A DNA stretch of 64,000 nucleotides from Volvariella volvacea V23. Taxonomy: Eukaryota > Basidiomycota > Agaricomycetes > Agaricales > Pluteaceae. Made by a program: the position numbers and the translations under genes. Below, in pieces: positions 11,443-22,950 of the stretch; positions within the stretch are counted from its first letter, which is position 1; every line of letters begins with the position of its first letter. The stretch lies in the NCBI GenBank assembly GCA_000349905.1, contig KB722738.1, positions 251,790-315,789 on the forward strand, written 5' to 3'. Below the pieces are notes generated by a model. It made no database searches. It saw only the letters and a list, made by a program, of their open reading frames with translations, and had not been told where the DNA came from.

Positions 11443-12567
11443 GCTTGGTTTTTCAAGATATGGCAAATTACGAGAATTAAACGTACACCGTGGCGGAAAC
11501 GTGTCGAAAATTTGGGAGGGTTGGAGAACTCAATCCGAGAGGGAAAATGACGTCGAAGCCGCTGACATTCGTTGCTTTAAATCTTGGTTGGCAGTTTGTG
11601 GCAGTCCTGAAGGACAACGCGCGCGAACAAGGACAAGGTACGGGGTCTGGTTATTGTTCAGGAGAGTTAGTTGTGGGATCCTGGAAACCTCGCGATGTAT
11701 CGTCCCATAACCACGACACAAAGGCTTCTCCAACGTGGTGGTGCTCGGGACGAGGTACAAAGTTATGACCATAATAATGAATTAAGATCCCGTCCATTGA
11801 TAGCCGACGACAGCCTAGACGCGTGGATAGCAGCGCTTGTCTACCTCCCACAAGTTATTATCCGTTCGCTATGAGCACCAGACAAAACATACCAGTTGCC
11901 TAGTAGCAGATGTGACTGTAAGCATGGTCGTTCTCGCCGTGTGGGACTGTTGACACGAAAAGGTTTTCAACTATAAAAGCTTGAAGGCCGGACTCCGCAC
12001 CAAACTTTAAACCAGCGATTTGTCGCGAGGGCGAGCTTGACACAATTCAGACGTCCAAATCCACATACCAGCTGGCTGCCTCAGATATCGCCGCAACCCA
12101 GGGGCATCTACACGGTCCATTATCATGCACATGCTGCGACATGCGGTGATGTGTGACAGCAATCAACAGGATTTCGAGGTCACCGACCAAGGTCCATTTC
12201 ACGTCTATGGTCTAGTTGTCTGTGTGCTGTCCTATACACAGACACCGTGCAGCACAGGCACAGATACTAGGAGAGGGTTATGTGGACCTAAATAGGCTCT
12301 CAACGGTCTCAGGTGATGTGCACACTATCTCGGGTGCCAGTTGAGCTGTTACATGCCACCTACACGTGTAACCCAAACTATGGCCACCCTCAAATAATAT
12401 CACAGGATAGCTGATTAGAGTGATGAGCGCTTTCCCAAGCCATTCTTCATACACCATCTTGGACAGCTTTGCTCCATATGCGCAATACGGTGCGCCATCT
12501 GTAATGCGCTCGAAGCGACTACCCATCGCGCTTATCTTGGGCGTTAACAACAGCAGACCGTCCGCTC
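11443..12567. other. Intergenic, no gene supported
   Basis: Over 1.1 kb with several short overlapping open frames on both strands, none with recognisable domains, good splice signals or a convincing start. It holds the divergent promoters of the flanking genes. Confidence 0.4.
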
Positions 12568-12574
12568 TATAAAG
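12568..12574 (+). promoter_or_regulatory. TATA box of the 11-exon F-box gene
   Basis: TATAAAG lies 123 bases before the ATG at 12691, a usual distance in fungi, and is followed by a C/T- and A-rich leader. Confidence 0.55.
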
Positions 12575-12690
12575 GACCACTTCCATCAGTCTCGATCAAC
12601 CAAGCCTAACCCTCAACTACTCTGCAGTACTCGACACTCAGAAGGCTCTACCACTCACGACACACAACTTCCAACCACAACTCCCTTTCA

Positions 12691-15149
12691 ATGAGCGTCC
12701 AACTGCCCTCGAGGATTATGTCGTCTGTTTCGAACTTGCAAGTGGTTGCTGGACGCCCTCGGCGGCGCAGGCCGGGAAAACTACGAGAGATGCTTGACTT
12801 GCCTATGGAGCTATTGGAGCAGGTCAGTGCTAAAGGCATCCGCACATTATGCATATCCTTGACTTCTGGTTGGGCGCAGGTACTCCAATTTCTCTCTCCC
12901 CGCGACCTCCTACAACTGGCCAGAGCAAGCAAGCAGCTCCATGGGTTTCTAATGTCTGAATCATCTACCCACCTGTGGGAACAAGCGCGGAGGAATATTG
13001 ACAAGCTTCCGCCCTGCCCGGATGATATGACCGAGCCGGGGTACGCATCTCTAGTATTTGGCCATCGCTGCCAGGCAAGTAGGCATAACTACGCCCTCAC
13101 TACCCGATATGACGTTTCTTTCTCAAGGTGTGCGGGCGTGCTAATGTACGAACGACTTTCTGGAATGTTCGTGTCCGGTGCTGCAATGCTTGTATACCTA
13201 AATTGTGCGTGCCTATACCCTTTTCTTTGAGCGACCCCACCCCTCAAGCGTGATCATCCGCAGGTTCGTCAAGGTAAGAGAATGCTCAATGAAGATGCCT
13301 TGGAGGATGTCCCAGTATCTTCCCAAAGTCCAGCATGGTCTGTTACTCTTACTTTGCCAAATTTCATGCGCTCATGCTATGACAGGGAAATCTCCGTGGT
13401 ATTATCGCCCATTAGTTGAGTTCTATGAAGCTGAGTATCAGCAACTGGATCCCCAAGATGCGAAATCCATAGAACAGTGGGAGGATAAGATGTCTTTTGC
13501 CTCTACTATGCGTCGGAGTTTTGAGGTGGGGAGTCTCTGCCTGATACGTACATGAAGGTGCTCATCGTCTGCAGACAGCCTTGTCAGCGTTCGAACAGGC
13601 CTATGCTGACGCACGAAAAGCGGAACTCGAGGAGGTTCGCAAGAGTCGGCGGGAAAAGTATGTCTACATCATTTATCACTCGTTGCATATGCTGAATGCA
13701 CTATCAGTGTTCTACGACGTCTGATAGCTGAGGGTGAGTCTAACATCTCATCATACCGTGGCTTGCAGTTTACAGAATCTAGGTTGGGAATGTGCATTAG
13801 CTGAGCGGCGGATCTTAGAAAGTGTGTTAAAACACAAAAAGGCGAATTTGTCTCGGGCCCTCAATGATAAGGGTGGGTGATAAAAACAACGCACACGAGA
13901 ATACCATCCAACTCTCCGCTAGGTTGGGAAAATATCTCACAAGAGATGATCCAATTTATTCGTCGGCAATGCGACCTTAAGACTGAGGAACTCTTGCTCG
14001 ACCTGCAGGACTTCTATTGTGATAAATACAAAGTTGCTCACCTCCCCTTTGTTCAGCCCTCCATTGCAGACTTTGCAATGTTCCCACCGGTATACAACTT
14101 GCTCAAAAATCCTGCAGTCATCGCCACTGGCAAGCATCGAAGACTTGAACATCATCACGGGTTTTCCACCACGCATTCAGTGGATATCCCTGTCTCTCCA
14201 TGTCTTCACCTGTGGCAAGCGCTGAATAGCCAGTTTGCAGAATTCGAGCTGAACTTCCAGCGCAGGAAGGACGAAGAACTGAAGGAAATCATACGAGAAT
14301 GCTTTCAGGGAAATGTGCTTGAGGACCTGGGTCGGGCCGTGGTGTTCTTCAAGTGCCAGCTTTGCTCTCAAGATATCATACAACACCCTCGAATCCTCGC
14401 ACATCAATGCCTCTCTGCACTACCCAGAGAGCACCAGCGCTCGCATTTCCAGACCGCTTCGAGCTCGGGAGATGAGGAAGAGCTACAAAAAGTGTTTAAC
14501 GTGTTGCAGCAGAAACCATGGGACTGCCGTCAGGTGGTGTTCAACTATACAGCATATAGGGCAGCATGGTATATCATCAGGGCTGCTGGCTTTTTGGACC
14601 CGGACCGTGTCAGCGCACAAGAGATGCACCGCTCTCCGTACCTTTTCGAATGTCGAAGGTGCCGTACTACTAAGGGGAGGCTTCTGATGCGATTTCTTCC
14701 AGCTGTCAGTACCTTTTGTTCGACGACTCCAAGCGCCATTACTAACGAGACTACTATTCATAGGTACGCCATGCGTTGCTGCACACGCCCGAGAATAGTT
14801 ACGAAGATTGGGAGTGGTTGGATTTGAGTACGGCCCCTTGCAAAGAGAGGATTGCAAGAGCCGAAGCGCGCTCGCTTAAAAAGGCTCTGAAGAATTGGGA
14901 CAAGCGGGACTTTACGTGCGTCCACTGCAAATTCCGAGGCAGAATCAAGGAAGTCTATGGTCATATCAAGATGGTGTACGTCTCTGCCCTCTCGTTCAAC
15001 TTTCTGTGGCTTATTCACGTTGAAGGTGCAGACACCGTTATGGACCAAATAACTCCCAATCGAGGAGAGACCACCCGATCCAGCCCAAGGAGCTCTACCT
15101 TGACATCGATTCTTCTTTTGTAACACCTGAGTTTCGTGTTTGCTTTTGA
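12691..15149 (+). CDS. F-box domain protein with two Cys-rich zinc-binding-like segments
   Basis: Exons 12691-12822, 12880-13074, 13128-13204, 13264-13337, 13386-13525, 13575-13657, 13708-13733, 13783-13872, 13923-14704, 14764-14975, 15032-15149; 642 residues. The F-box is at about residues 32-85 (LDLPMELLEQVLQFLSP, DLLQLARASKQLHGFL), followed by LPPCPDDMTEPGYASL and a Cys cluster (VCGRANV, RCCNAC). A charged coiled-coil-like stretch (RKAELEEVRKSRR) comes before the long exon. Cys pairs in FECRRC and FTCVHCKFRG near the C-terminus suggest a second metal site. Intron 2 begins with GC (CAG|GCAAGT), a GC-AG intron. Presumed SCF ubiquitin ligase adaptor; target unknown. A second in-frame ATG at 12718 is an alternative start. 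Confidence 0.8.
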
Positions 15150-15260
15150 ACGAGTGTATTGTGTAGATGATTCCTACAGTCACTATATTTCAGTTCTAGT
15201 ATTTATTGATTTGCTGTGCTCATCACCCATGTATTAGGAATAATATTACAGTATATATTC

Positions 15261-16231
15261 TTACAGATCGAAATCAAAGTCTGAATCTGAATCTCCTCCT
15301 CCTCGCCTTATGTTTTTCTGTGTACGACCGTTGGTCGATGTGGCAGCAGATCGCATACGGGACGAGCGGCCAGCAGCATAATCTTCATCGTCGTCTTCCT
15401 CATCATCGCTATCTCGTCTTCTGGACGTGTTTCGCGACTCCTTTGGTGGGAGAATCGCACCACATGCAACGAGGACAGCCTCCAATTCTATGTGGGTTTT
15501 GCTTAGCACGGAAAGGAAGCCGGTTGTTGAGAAACATACCTTCAATCCTACGTAGTCGATCCGCGCCCCATGACACCATCTGGTGCCGGATCTCGCCTTT
15601 CCTGTATACGATGAACATGGGTATCCGACTGTCTGGAAGATTTGGGATGCACTTGTCCCCAACGATGGAGACAAATTTGGTTCTCGGATGCCGTGCTGCA
15701 AGAGTCTGGACTTGCATCTTTGCAATATCGCTTCTTTCAATGCTGGGGCGTAATCAGAAGCCAGGTCACCTAATTACAATGGGATGCAACTAACCCATCT
15801 TTATACAAGAAGCAAACGACACCAGTTCCTTGTTCGTTCTCGCCGTCTTCTTCGTTAACACTGCTTGCTTCCGTCACCTCTCTCGTGTAATCATCTCGTG
15901 CAATGGGGTATACACGACCGAAGCGAGCTTTCCTTGCTTCTTGGGCGTCTTCCGCAAGCCGCTGTTGGCGATGGGCAAGTATCGCTCGTTCTGCATCGTC
16001 GTCCTTTGCAGTGTCCGCAAGCTCCTGCATTTCTGCAGGTGTCAGGTCATCAAGGAAATCTGACAGAGTGGGTGATGGTGGGGGCAAGGTGAAGGGGGTG
16101 TGTGCCTTGGGTGGCAGAATACCATGCTTGCGGAGGGCGTCGTTACTGGATCACTGGATTAGTTGAGGTGCACCCTGGCCACTAAAGTTGGTTACCAACA
16201 ATTCTGTGTCCTCGTCTGGGTTGACTGCCAT
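15261..16231 (-). CDS. Phosducin-like protein (PLP2/PDCL3 type)
   Basis: Thioredoxin-fold co-chaperone that helps the CCT chaperonin fold actin and tubulin. Exons on minus: 16231-16200, 16145-15795, 15742-15540, 15487-15261; 270 residues. Joining exons 1 and 2 gives TEFNDALRKHGILPP, a family signature. Then come a helical segment (LTPAEMQELADTAKDDDAERAI), the linker FGRVYPIARDDYTREV, and the thioredoxin-like domain with RHPRTKFVSIVGDKCIPNLP and RIPMFIVYRKGEI. The tail is acidic and Arg/Ser-rich. Intron 1 uses the donor GTTGGT. It shares a short divergent promoter with the Dicer gene. Confidence 0.92.
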
Positions 16232-16422
16232 GGTTGTGGTGTAGGTGTGAAGTTAATGTGCTGCGCTCATGAGCTGCGCGAGATTTAGATGGACAATCGC
16301 ATTCTCGATCGCATGCGATCACGTGTGTGTCTGCGCCATGGGTCAAAGGCTTGCCTCCAGTAGTGGGGTTTCCCCCGCAGCTATACTTACTTCCATTCGG
16401 CATCCCGTCCTCGTCACGGAGC
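16232..16422. promoter_or_regulatory. Short shared promoter of PLP2 and Dicer
   Basis: Only 191 bases separate two divergent start codons. It contains GCGATCACGTGTG near 16315, which includes the E-box-like CACGTG. Whether both genes are driven from it is inference. Confidence 0.45.
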
Positions 16423-19400
16423 ATGGACTCTGATCTCGTACCCAGGAAGTACCAAGAGGAGGTTTTCGAGCAGGCAAGACAAGGTCAGTTCTAATCACTT
16501 CATCGGGGCATCACTTAGACGCTATTTGGCCTTAGGGAATGTCATCGCTGCCCTAAGCACTGGGTCCGGGAAGACTTTGATCAGTCTGCTCCTCATCAAG
16601 TGGACTGCATCGCACAAGCAATCTTCACGCAAAGTCATCATCTTCCTCGTACCCAAGGTCTCACTGGTTGAGCAGCAGGGTGACTTTATCGCACAGCAGA
16701 CGTCTCTCAAGGTCATCAAGTGGCATGGCGCACTGGAGATGGGTCTTGCAGACAGGGAAACATGGGGGCAGAGGTTTGATGAGAATGATGTGTTCGTTAT
16801 GACTGGTGAGCTTGCAATCACCAAATGCCACTGGTATGCCACTAGCGGTCAGCCTAACCGCTCGTTCTACAGCTCAAGTCTTCCTCAACATTGTGACGCA
16901 CTCCTTGTGGGGTATTGACCGAGTCTCCCTCATGATCTTTGATGAGTGCCACCACACCCGCAAGAACCACCCATACAACACCATTATGCGTGAATATTTT
17001 CAGCTTCCAGAGTCGGACCGCCCCAAGATATTCGGTATGACTGCCTCTCCCATTTGGAACCCCAAGGATGCTGTCAAGTCCCTGTTGACGCTTGAAGAGA
17101 ATCTCAACGCAAGGATTATTGGTGTGCGAGAGCACAATGCCGAACTCGCTAATCATTCGCCCAAACCCATCGAAGTGTGTAATGCTTCCTACTCGGATTC
17201 ACATTCTTCCTCATCCCTAATTTAGGTCACGAAAATTTACCCTGTTCCCATTGAAGGCGCCGTATTCCCATCACCGTCTATCTTCCAATGCATGCACCTA
17301 TATGATACCACCATTTGGGATTTGCTCAATATACCCTGGTCACAAATACAAATGCGCTACTATGCCACGCTCGCGAATCTAGGCCCTTATGCGGCATCCT
17401 TATTCCTTTTCTCCGAAATTGAATCACAACTCACTCATACACTTGCTCAAACTTGCTTACCCGAGGATGAAATGGATGAGGACGTTCTTCTACCCTTGCC
17501 AAGAAAATCAACGGGTCAAGTCTCCCTACCTAACGAAGCATACGAAATTTATGGCATTATTCTCGACTACGCACCGTGGTTCCCTCCACCTTCAGATCCA
17601 CTGAAGACCCCAGTTCCTGTCTCCCTGGATTGGTGTACTCCAAAAATACGAGTATTAGTGGAGACTCTCCTGTCTTATGCAGACGCCGGCAAGACAGCTG
17701 TAGAGGGCGCAGAACCTGGGAAAGGATTCCAAGGCATCATCTTCGTGGAACAGCGGCAGATTGCTGCTCTGCTATCATTGATCCTGAGCAACCTGGAAGA
17801 GCTTAAAGGGAAGATAAGATGTGCATATATTGTTGGTACGGGGTTAGGCCAGGAGGGCAGCACAAGCACATTTGCCTCTAATGATAACCAAAGAGACATC
17901 ATCCAGCAGTTCCGCAAAGGGGAGCTTAACCTGCGTCAGTGATTTTTTCGCGCATATATCCCGAGTGTTGACGGCTTTTGCCTTCAGTCATCGCCACCTC
18001 TGTCGCAGAGGAAGGTCTCGACTTCCCAGCCTGCGACCTTGTAATCCGATTTGACCCGCTTCAACACATGGTCGGCTACGTCCAATCTCGTGGTCGTGCC
18101 AGAAACAAAACGTCGACTTTCATCATCATGATTAGAGAAGACGATACCGCAAACCTAGCGCGGTATCATAAACTCAACGAAGTTGAGCCACTCATGCAGC
18201 AGGTGGTCCAGGACCGGAAATCTGTGTACCATCAATACAACGGCCACATCTACAAGTTTGAACCGAACCAAAGCAAGCGCCCGGGTGCTAGAGGAGTAGA
18301 TGATGAGGACGACCCGGAAGACCGAATTCATCCAGTGGATCTACTCGACCGTGAACGCTATGTTGTACCATCCACCGGCGCGATTCTTACGTATGACAAC
18401 GCCCTTACAATCATGAACCGACTCTGTGACATAATTCCACATGATGATTATACGCCTGCCCCGAAACCGCTATTTACGCTCTCCCTAGCGAATAGCTCTG
18501 GCTATAATATAGGCATAGGATACTATTGCACCCTGCACATGCCACCCGGTTTACCTCTTCGCAAGGAGGACCGCATTTTCACGAGCCAAGTAAAGAAGAC
18601 CAAGAAGGAAGCGAAACGAGCGGTCGCTTTCCAGGCGTTGAAAGCATTAAGAGAACGAGAGGTTATCGATGAGCACCTTTACCCCATTGGAACGGGGCAC
18701 AGGGGAAGAGGGAAGGGTGGGCGATTCGGGGAAGACGTGAAGGGCATGGGTATAGGAATGGGTGGTGCCGGACCCGCAGAACAGCACATGGAGAAGTGGA
18801 TCAAGAGGAAGTTGAAGAGACTCGGTGTGCTTTTGACGGTTGGTGTTATTGATGCTTGGTTTATCTCGGACGAAGGGCCACTGTGGGTTCATGAGATCGA
18901 AGTGACTGGGGCTGATGATAGACATGTTGGGAGGATTGGTGTGGTTACGAGCGCTCTGTTGCCTGAGGGGGTTGAAATGCCTTATCAGGACCAATTGGTG
19001 CGGCTGACACGAGCCAAACGGCTTGTGTTCCCTGTACCGGAAGACGAGAGCGATGCAAGGAGGGTGATGGACAGCTTCACTAGGCTGGTCATATGGCTCC
19101 ACATAACGGGGAGCCCTATTGACCAGCCGTTAACAGCCTATATTATCCCCTTGAACTCATGCAGCCAGCCCGACTTCGAGGTGATGGAAAGACTCATCCA
19201 GCATCCCCGAGGCAACCCAGATTGGAGTACCATACCACCGGGTGCCATTGAGGCAGAGTACGTACTGGCGATGAACGAGAACGAAACAGGAAGAGCAATA
19301 CGGATCGTACGAATTAGAGACGATTTGACGCCTATGTCTCAGCCCTTCCCTGGTTCAAGAGAAGCTGAATTCCCCACGTACCGAGATTACTTCGCTCAGA

Positions 19401-21323
19401 AATGGACGAGGAAGAGAGGTGTTCCGAATATACCCTGTGAGGGTCCTATGATTGAGGGCATCTTCATTCCACGATTGAATTATGGCGTATACCCACCCTT
19501 CCGCGAAGGCGACTCATACAAGACCTTCAACCGACCTTACACTGTACCTAACGGCCTCATACTCCCGCAGAACGGCACGAAATGGTACTTGCTTCCCCCC
19601 GAGCTCAGCAATCTTGCCCCAATCCTACCTTCATTCCTTAGTCGGCTCAGTGATATCTACCGAGCACGGGCAGCAAGATTCTCTCTCTCCCTCCCGCCTA
19701 TATCCGACGCTTTGCTTGTTGAAGCGTTGACCCTTCCTAGTGTCAATCTTGGCTTCAACAATCAACGACTGGAAACGTTGGGTGATGCTGTATTGGAGTT
19801 GGGTGTGAGCGTGTACCTCTTTGAGAGGTGGAAGTGGAGACATGAGGGGCAGTTGACGGCGATGAGGCAGGTTGTGATTAGGAATTGGTTTTTGATGAGA
19901 AGAGCACTTGAGAACGGCTTGGAGCAGTTCATAAACGAAGAGATCAGAAATCTAGGGAGGGGTAGGTGGAGATTTGTTGTCGGAGGAAGTTCGGAGCTAC
20001 AGAAGAAAAAGTTTTGGAAAGAGGAGGATGCGGAGGATGGTGAGGTGGCAGAAGACGTAGTGGTCCACAGCGTGCGGCAGATACCAAAGGTATTCCCGAG
20101 GAGAAGCTTGCAGGATTGCATGGAAGCCATTATGGGTGCCGCCTTTTTGACTGGCGGATTTCCAATGGCGCTGCGGGCGGGAACTTCCCTTGGTATGGCG
20201 TTTGGTGGTGTTGAACCTTGGGAGTTGAGGTATGGGCAAAGCACGAGGTTGCAAGAGGATGCATCGTCGCCGCTATTTATGGAACTGCAGGAGGCGTTAG
20301 GATATACGTTCAGGAAGAACGAGCTACTTGTTGAGGCTATTACGCACCCTTCTTTCGCATCTAGTTCAGAAGGGCAATCCTATCAGCGGCTAGAATTTTT
20401 AGGTGATGGTGCGTGGTTACTTCATTGACCGCGGGCGAAGTCCCAACAAGAGCTAACTTGGAAATTTTCTTTTCATGGTTAGCCATCCTTAACCTCGTTG
20501 TCGTCAAGTACCTTTACGATAAGTTCCCGGAAGCCAACTCGGAACAACTCGCAATGCCACGTTCCAAGGCCGTCTGCTCAGCTGCCCTTGCTAGTATTGC
20601 TGTACGCAAACTTGGACTGCACAAGATCATCCTCGCAAACAGCGTGGAGCTCAACACGGAGATCAGCAGGTACATTCCCTTGCTGGAGAGAGCCAGTGGT
20701 GGAGAGATCGTACGACAAGGATGGAGGTATGATCCCCCCAAGGCAATAAGCGACGTCTTCGAAAGTGTGATTGGAGCGATAATGGTGGATTCTGGGTATA
20801 ATTACGAGCTTACCTCGGCCATTGTGGAGATGGTCATGGAGGACGTTCTGGAGGCGCTTTCACCTCAGATGAAGAAGGATCCTGTCTCCGAACTGACGGA
20901 ATGGACAGCGAGGAATGGATGCACAAAACTCAAGCTTGAGTGCGTGTCTTTCTACTTGATAGCTACTCTGTGAATCTGACTTGATGCAGGCGACGAGAGG
21001 TCGAGCGAGGGAATGTCAAAGGCGTAGGGTTTGCAGCACTTATTCATGACACCATTGTTGCAGGTCCAATTCTTTCCACTTCGCTCGCTGTAGCGCGTTT
21101 TGCAGCGGCAGAACGAGCCTTGACTATTCTGCAGGCGGGAGAGTCACCCAAGTCACTCAAAGATCTCTGTACTTGTGGACGCAGTATGGAGATCGAGCCA
21201 AATCCTTTGGCCCTGGCCCACGCCGATGACGCGAACGAGGGTGGTCCTGAGATTGCCTCGGATCATGACGCGGAGGAGATTCACCTCATGCTCACTGCTG
21301 TCGAGCTCGAGGACGATGAGTGA
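16423..21323 (+). CDS. Dicer-like ribonuclease III
   Basis: Cuts double-stranded RNA into small RNAs for RNA silencing. Exons 16423-16483, 16536-16805, 16873-17174, 17226-17934, 17988-20408, 20483-20939, 20990-21323; 1517 residues. Order: DExD/H helicase with P-loop STGSGKT (28-34), DECHH (134-138) and GMTASP; helicase C domain ending in QSRGRAR (480-486); Dicer dimerisation domain (about 584-690, ALTIMNRLCDIIP); a long middle region without a clear PAZ; RNase IIIa (NNQRLETLGDAV near 1040, later DCMEAIMGA); RNase IIIb (YQRLEFLGDAI near 1248, later FESVIGAIMVDSG); a C-terminal dsRNA-binding-like domain (PVSELTEWTA). Acidic catalytic residues are present in both RNase III domains, so the enzyme looks active. 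Confidence 0.95.
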
Positions 21324-21886
21324 TCGGCTCGGCTCCCTCCAGGCGTGGGTACACTCTGACTTGGCCTTCCTTCTCGGAAAGCTGGAGATTTGTGATGACT
21401 TTTCTTAACCACCTTGGGGTGGTCATGAAAAGCCATCATGGTCATCAGCACAGTTAAATGGCATATGTCTCGTACAGTATGTCATCACTTCAATTTTGAC
21501 CTCATTTTGTAAGAATGCCGCGACACTGGACCTATTTCGGCCATCATGTACACTCTTTGCTACCATCATTTCATTTCATACATTAGACTTCACGTATTTC
21601 ACTTTTTGGGGACTACGCTTTAGGCCCTCTGTGCTAGCTAGCCGCATACGACGCAATAAGGTTATCGAGGATAGCGCATGACCAGTGACTGCACCATTTA
21701 GAAGCCGCACTTTGGGCTAAGTGCACCAGAACGCCGATTCCCAGGTACGCACACCAAGTCACCGACAAGATCGATATCAGATCTAGACAGTCAATATGCT
21801 TGGGAGTGAATATGTGCACCCAAAATAACGGCTAACATTTGTGGCCTGTCGCTACGCGCGACGCGTCACCCACAATCGGAGGCACA
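21324..21886. other. Intergenic between convergent genes
   Basis: About 560 bases, 3' side of both neighbours. No gene, repeat or RNA recognised. Confidence 0.45.
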
Positions 21887-22649
21887 CTATTCAGCGGTTG
21901 CGACGGGGGCAAAACGGGTCCGCAGTCTGAAAGCCCGTCTTCCAACGAAGCCCGAAACTACGACGATCGCCTGATCTCGGCTGTGCAGCGCTAGTCCAGA
22001 CACAACAGATAATTTTTCTGTTTCAAAGCAACTTACCAAGTCTCTCTCGGTGCGCCTGCACCGCCTCTTCCCATGGTGTACCCAACCACACCCAATCCGC
22101 ATCACGCCTGCCAGTATGGACAACAGCATGTATTTCGTCCATAGTAAGGGTTGAGCTCCCCAATTCTCCTGCTTTCTTTCGCAGATGGAGTAGGAGGAGT
22201 TCAGAGGTGAGAGTATGCTGCAATATTTTGAACCCTGCTTCCCGCAACCCCTTTTGCCAAAACTTAGACGCCTTCTCCCGGTCCACTTCCTCCCGTGCTA
22301 CAAGCCACTCTGACAATGGACCAGTGTCCTTCACCAAGCCCCTTGTAGACATCCTTCTCTGCCATACACACGCTTCATTGTCGCCCAACAAAGAGCATAT
22401 CGTCTCAATCAGGTAGCCTTCGCGGACACGCTGAACAAACAACGATTGCGAGAGCAGCGTAATGTCATAGTTGGTTCTATGGTGATTAGACAACTCGTGT
22501 ACTGGATCTTGGAGTACGATTAAGAGATCATGGTCACTCGATGGCTTGTGTGTGCCCCAAAGTCGAGAGCCTACGACGTAGACGTTAAGAACCGAGTCAG
22601 CGGGGATCTTGAACGTGACGAGGAGCGTGCTAAGGTCTGGTCTAGCCAT
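21887..22649 (-). CDS. Nucleotidyltransferase-fold protein
   Basis: Exons on minus: 22649-22037 and 21957-21887; 227 residues. Near the N-terminus VVGSRLWGTHKPSSDHDLLIV has the layout of the polymerase-beta-type nucleotidyltransferase fold: GS, then DxD (DHD) in a beta strand. A third acidic residue may lie in NYDITLL. The remainder is helical (REKASKFWQKGLREAGFKIL). Stand-alone proteins of this type transfer nucleotides to proteins, RNA or small molecules; the substrate here is unknown. Splicing replaces a short in-frame tail with SGFVGRRAFRLRTRF. It lies 301 bases from, and divergent to, the WD40 gene. Confidence 0.72.
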
Positions 22650-22950
22650 GTTGCAAGGGTCGAGAGTGGAGATAGCTGGATAATGGAAGAAAATAAAGAA
22701 TGGCGGTCTTTGTGAATTTTTCGCATTATCTTGGTGCCGGCGGCGGAGGGTCCTGCTGAGTCAGGTGGTCTCCGCTCCTCCCCGCTGGTCCATGGTCCCA
22801 TAAAGTCACGTGGACCTGCCCCTTCAGGAAAGCACAGAGACCGCCTGGACTTGGGACATTGGACTTGCAGCTCATTTTGTGCTTGTCCCTCGACAGCTTT
22901 CGCCCTCCACTCTTCTTCTCAAGTGGATTCATACCATCTGCTGGGGTCGC

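Noticed and set aside
10932..11480. Plus-strand frame of 182 codons
   Set aside because: Antisense of exon 1 and its flanks in the unrecognised minus-strand gene, which has better exon structure.
15206..15793. Plus-strand frame of 195 codons
   Set aside because: Antisense of the phosducin-like gene, whose minus-strand exons are well supported.
18647..19102. Minus-strand frame of 151 codons
   Set aside because: Lies entirely within the Dicer coding exon.
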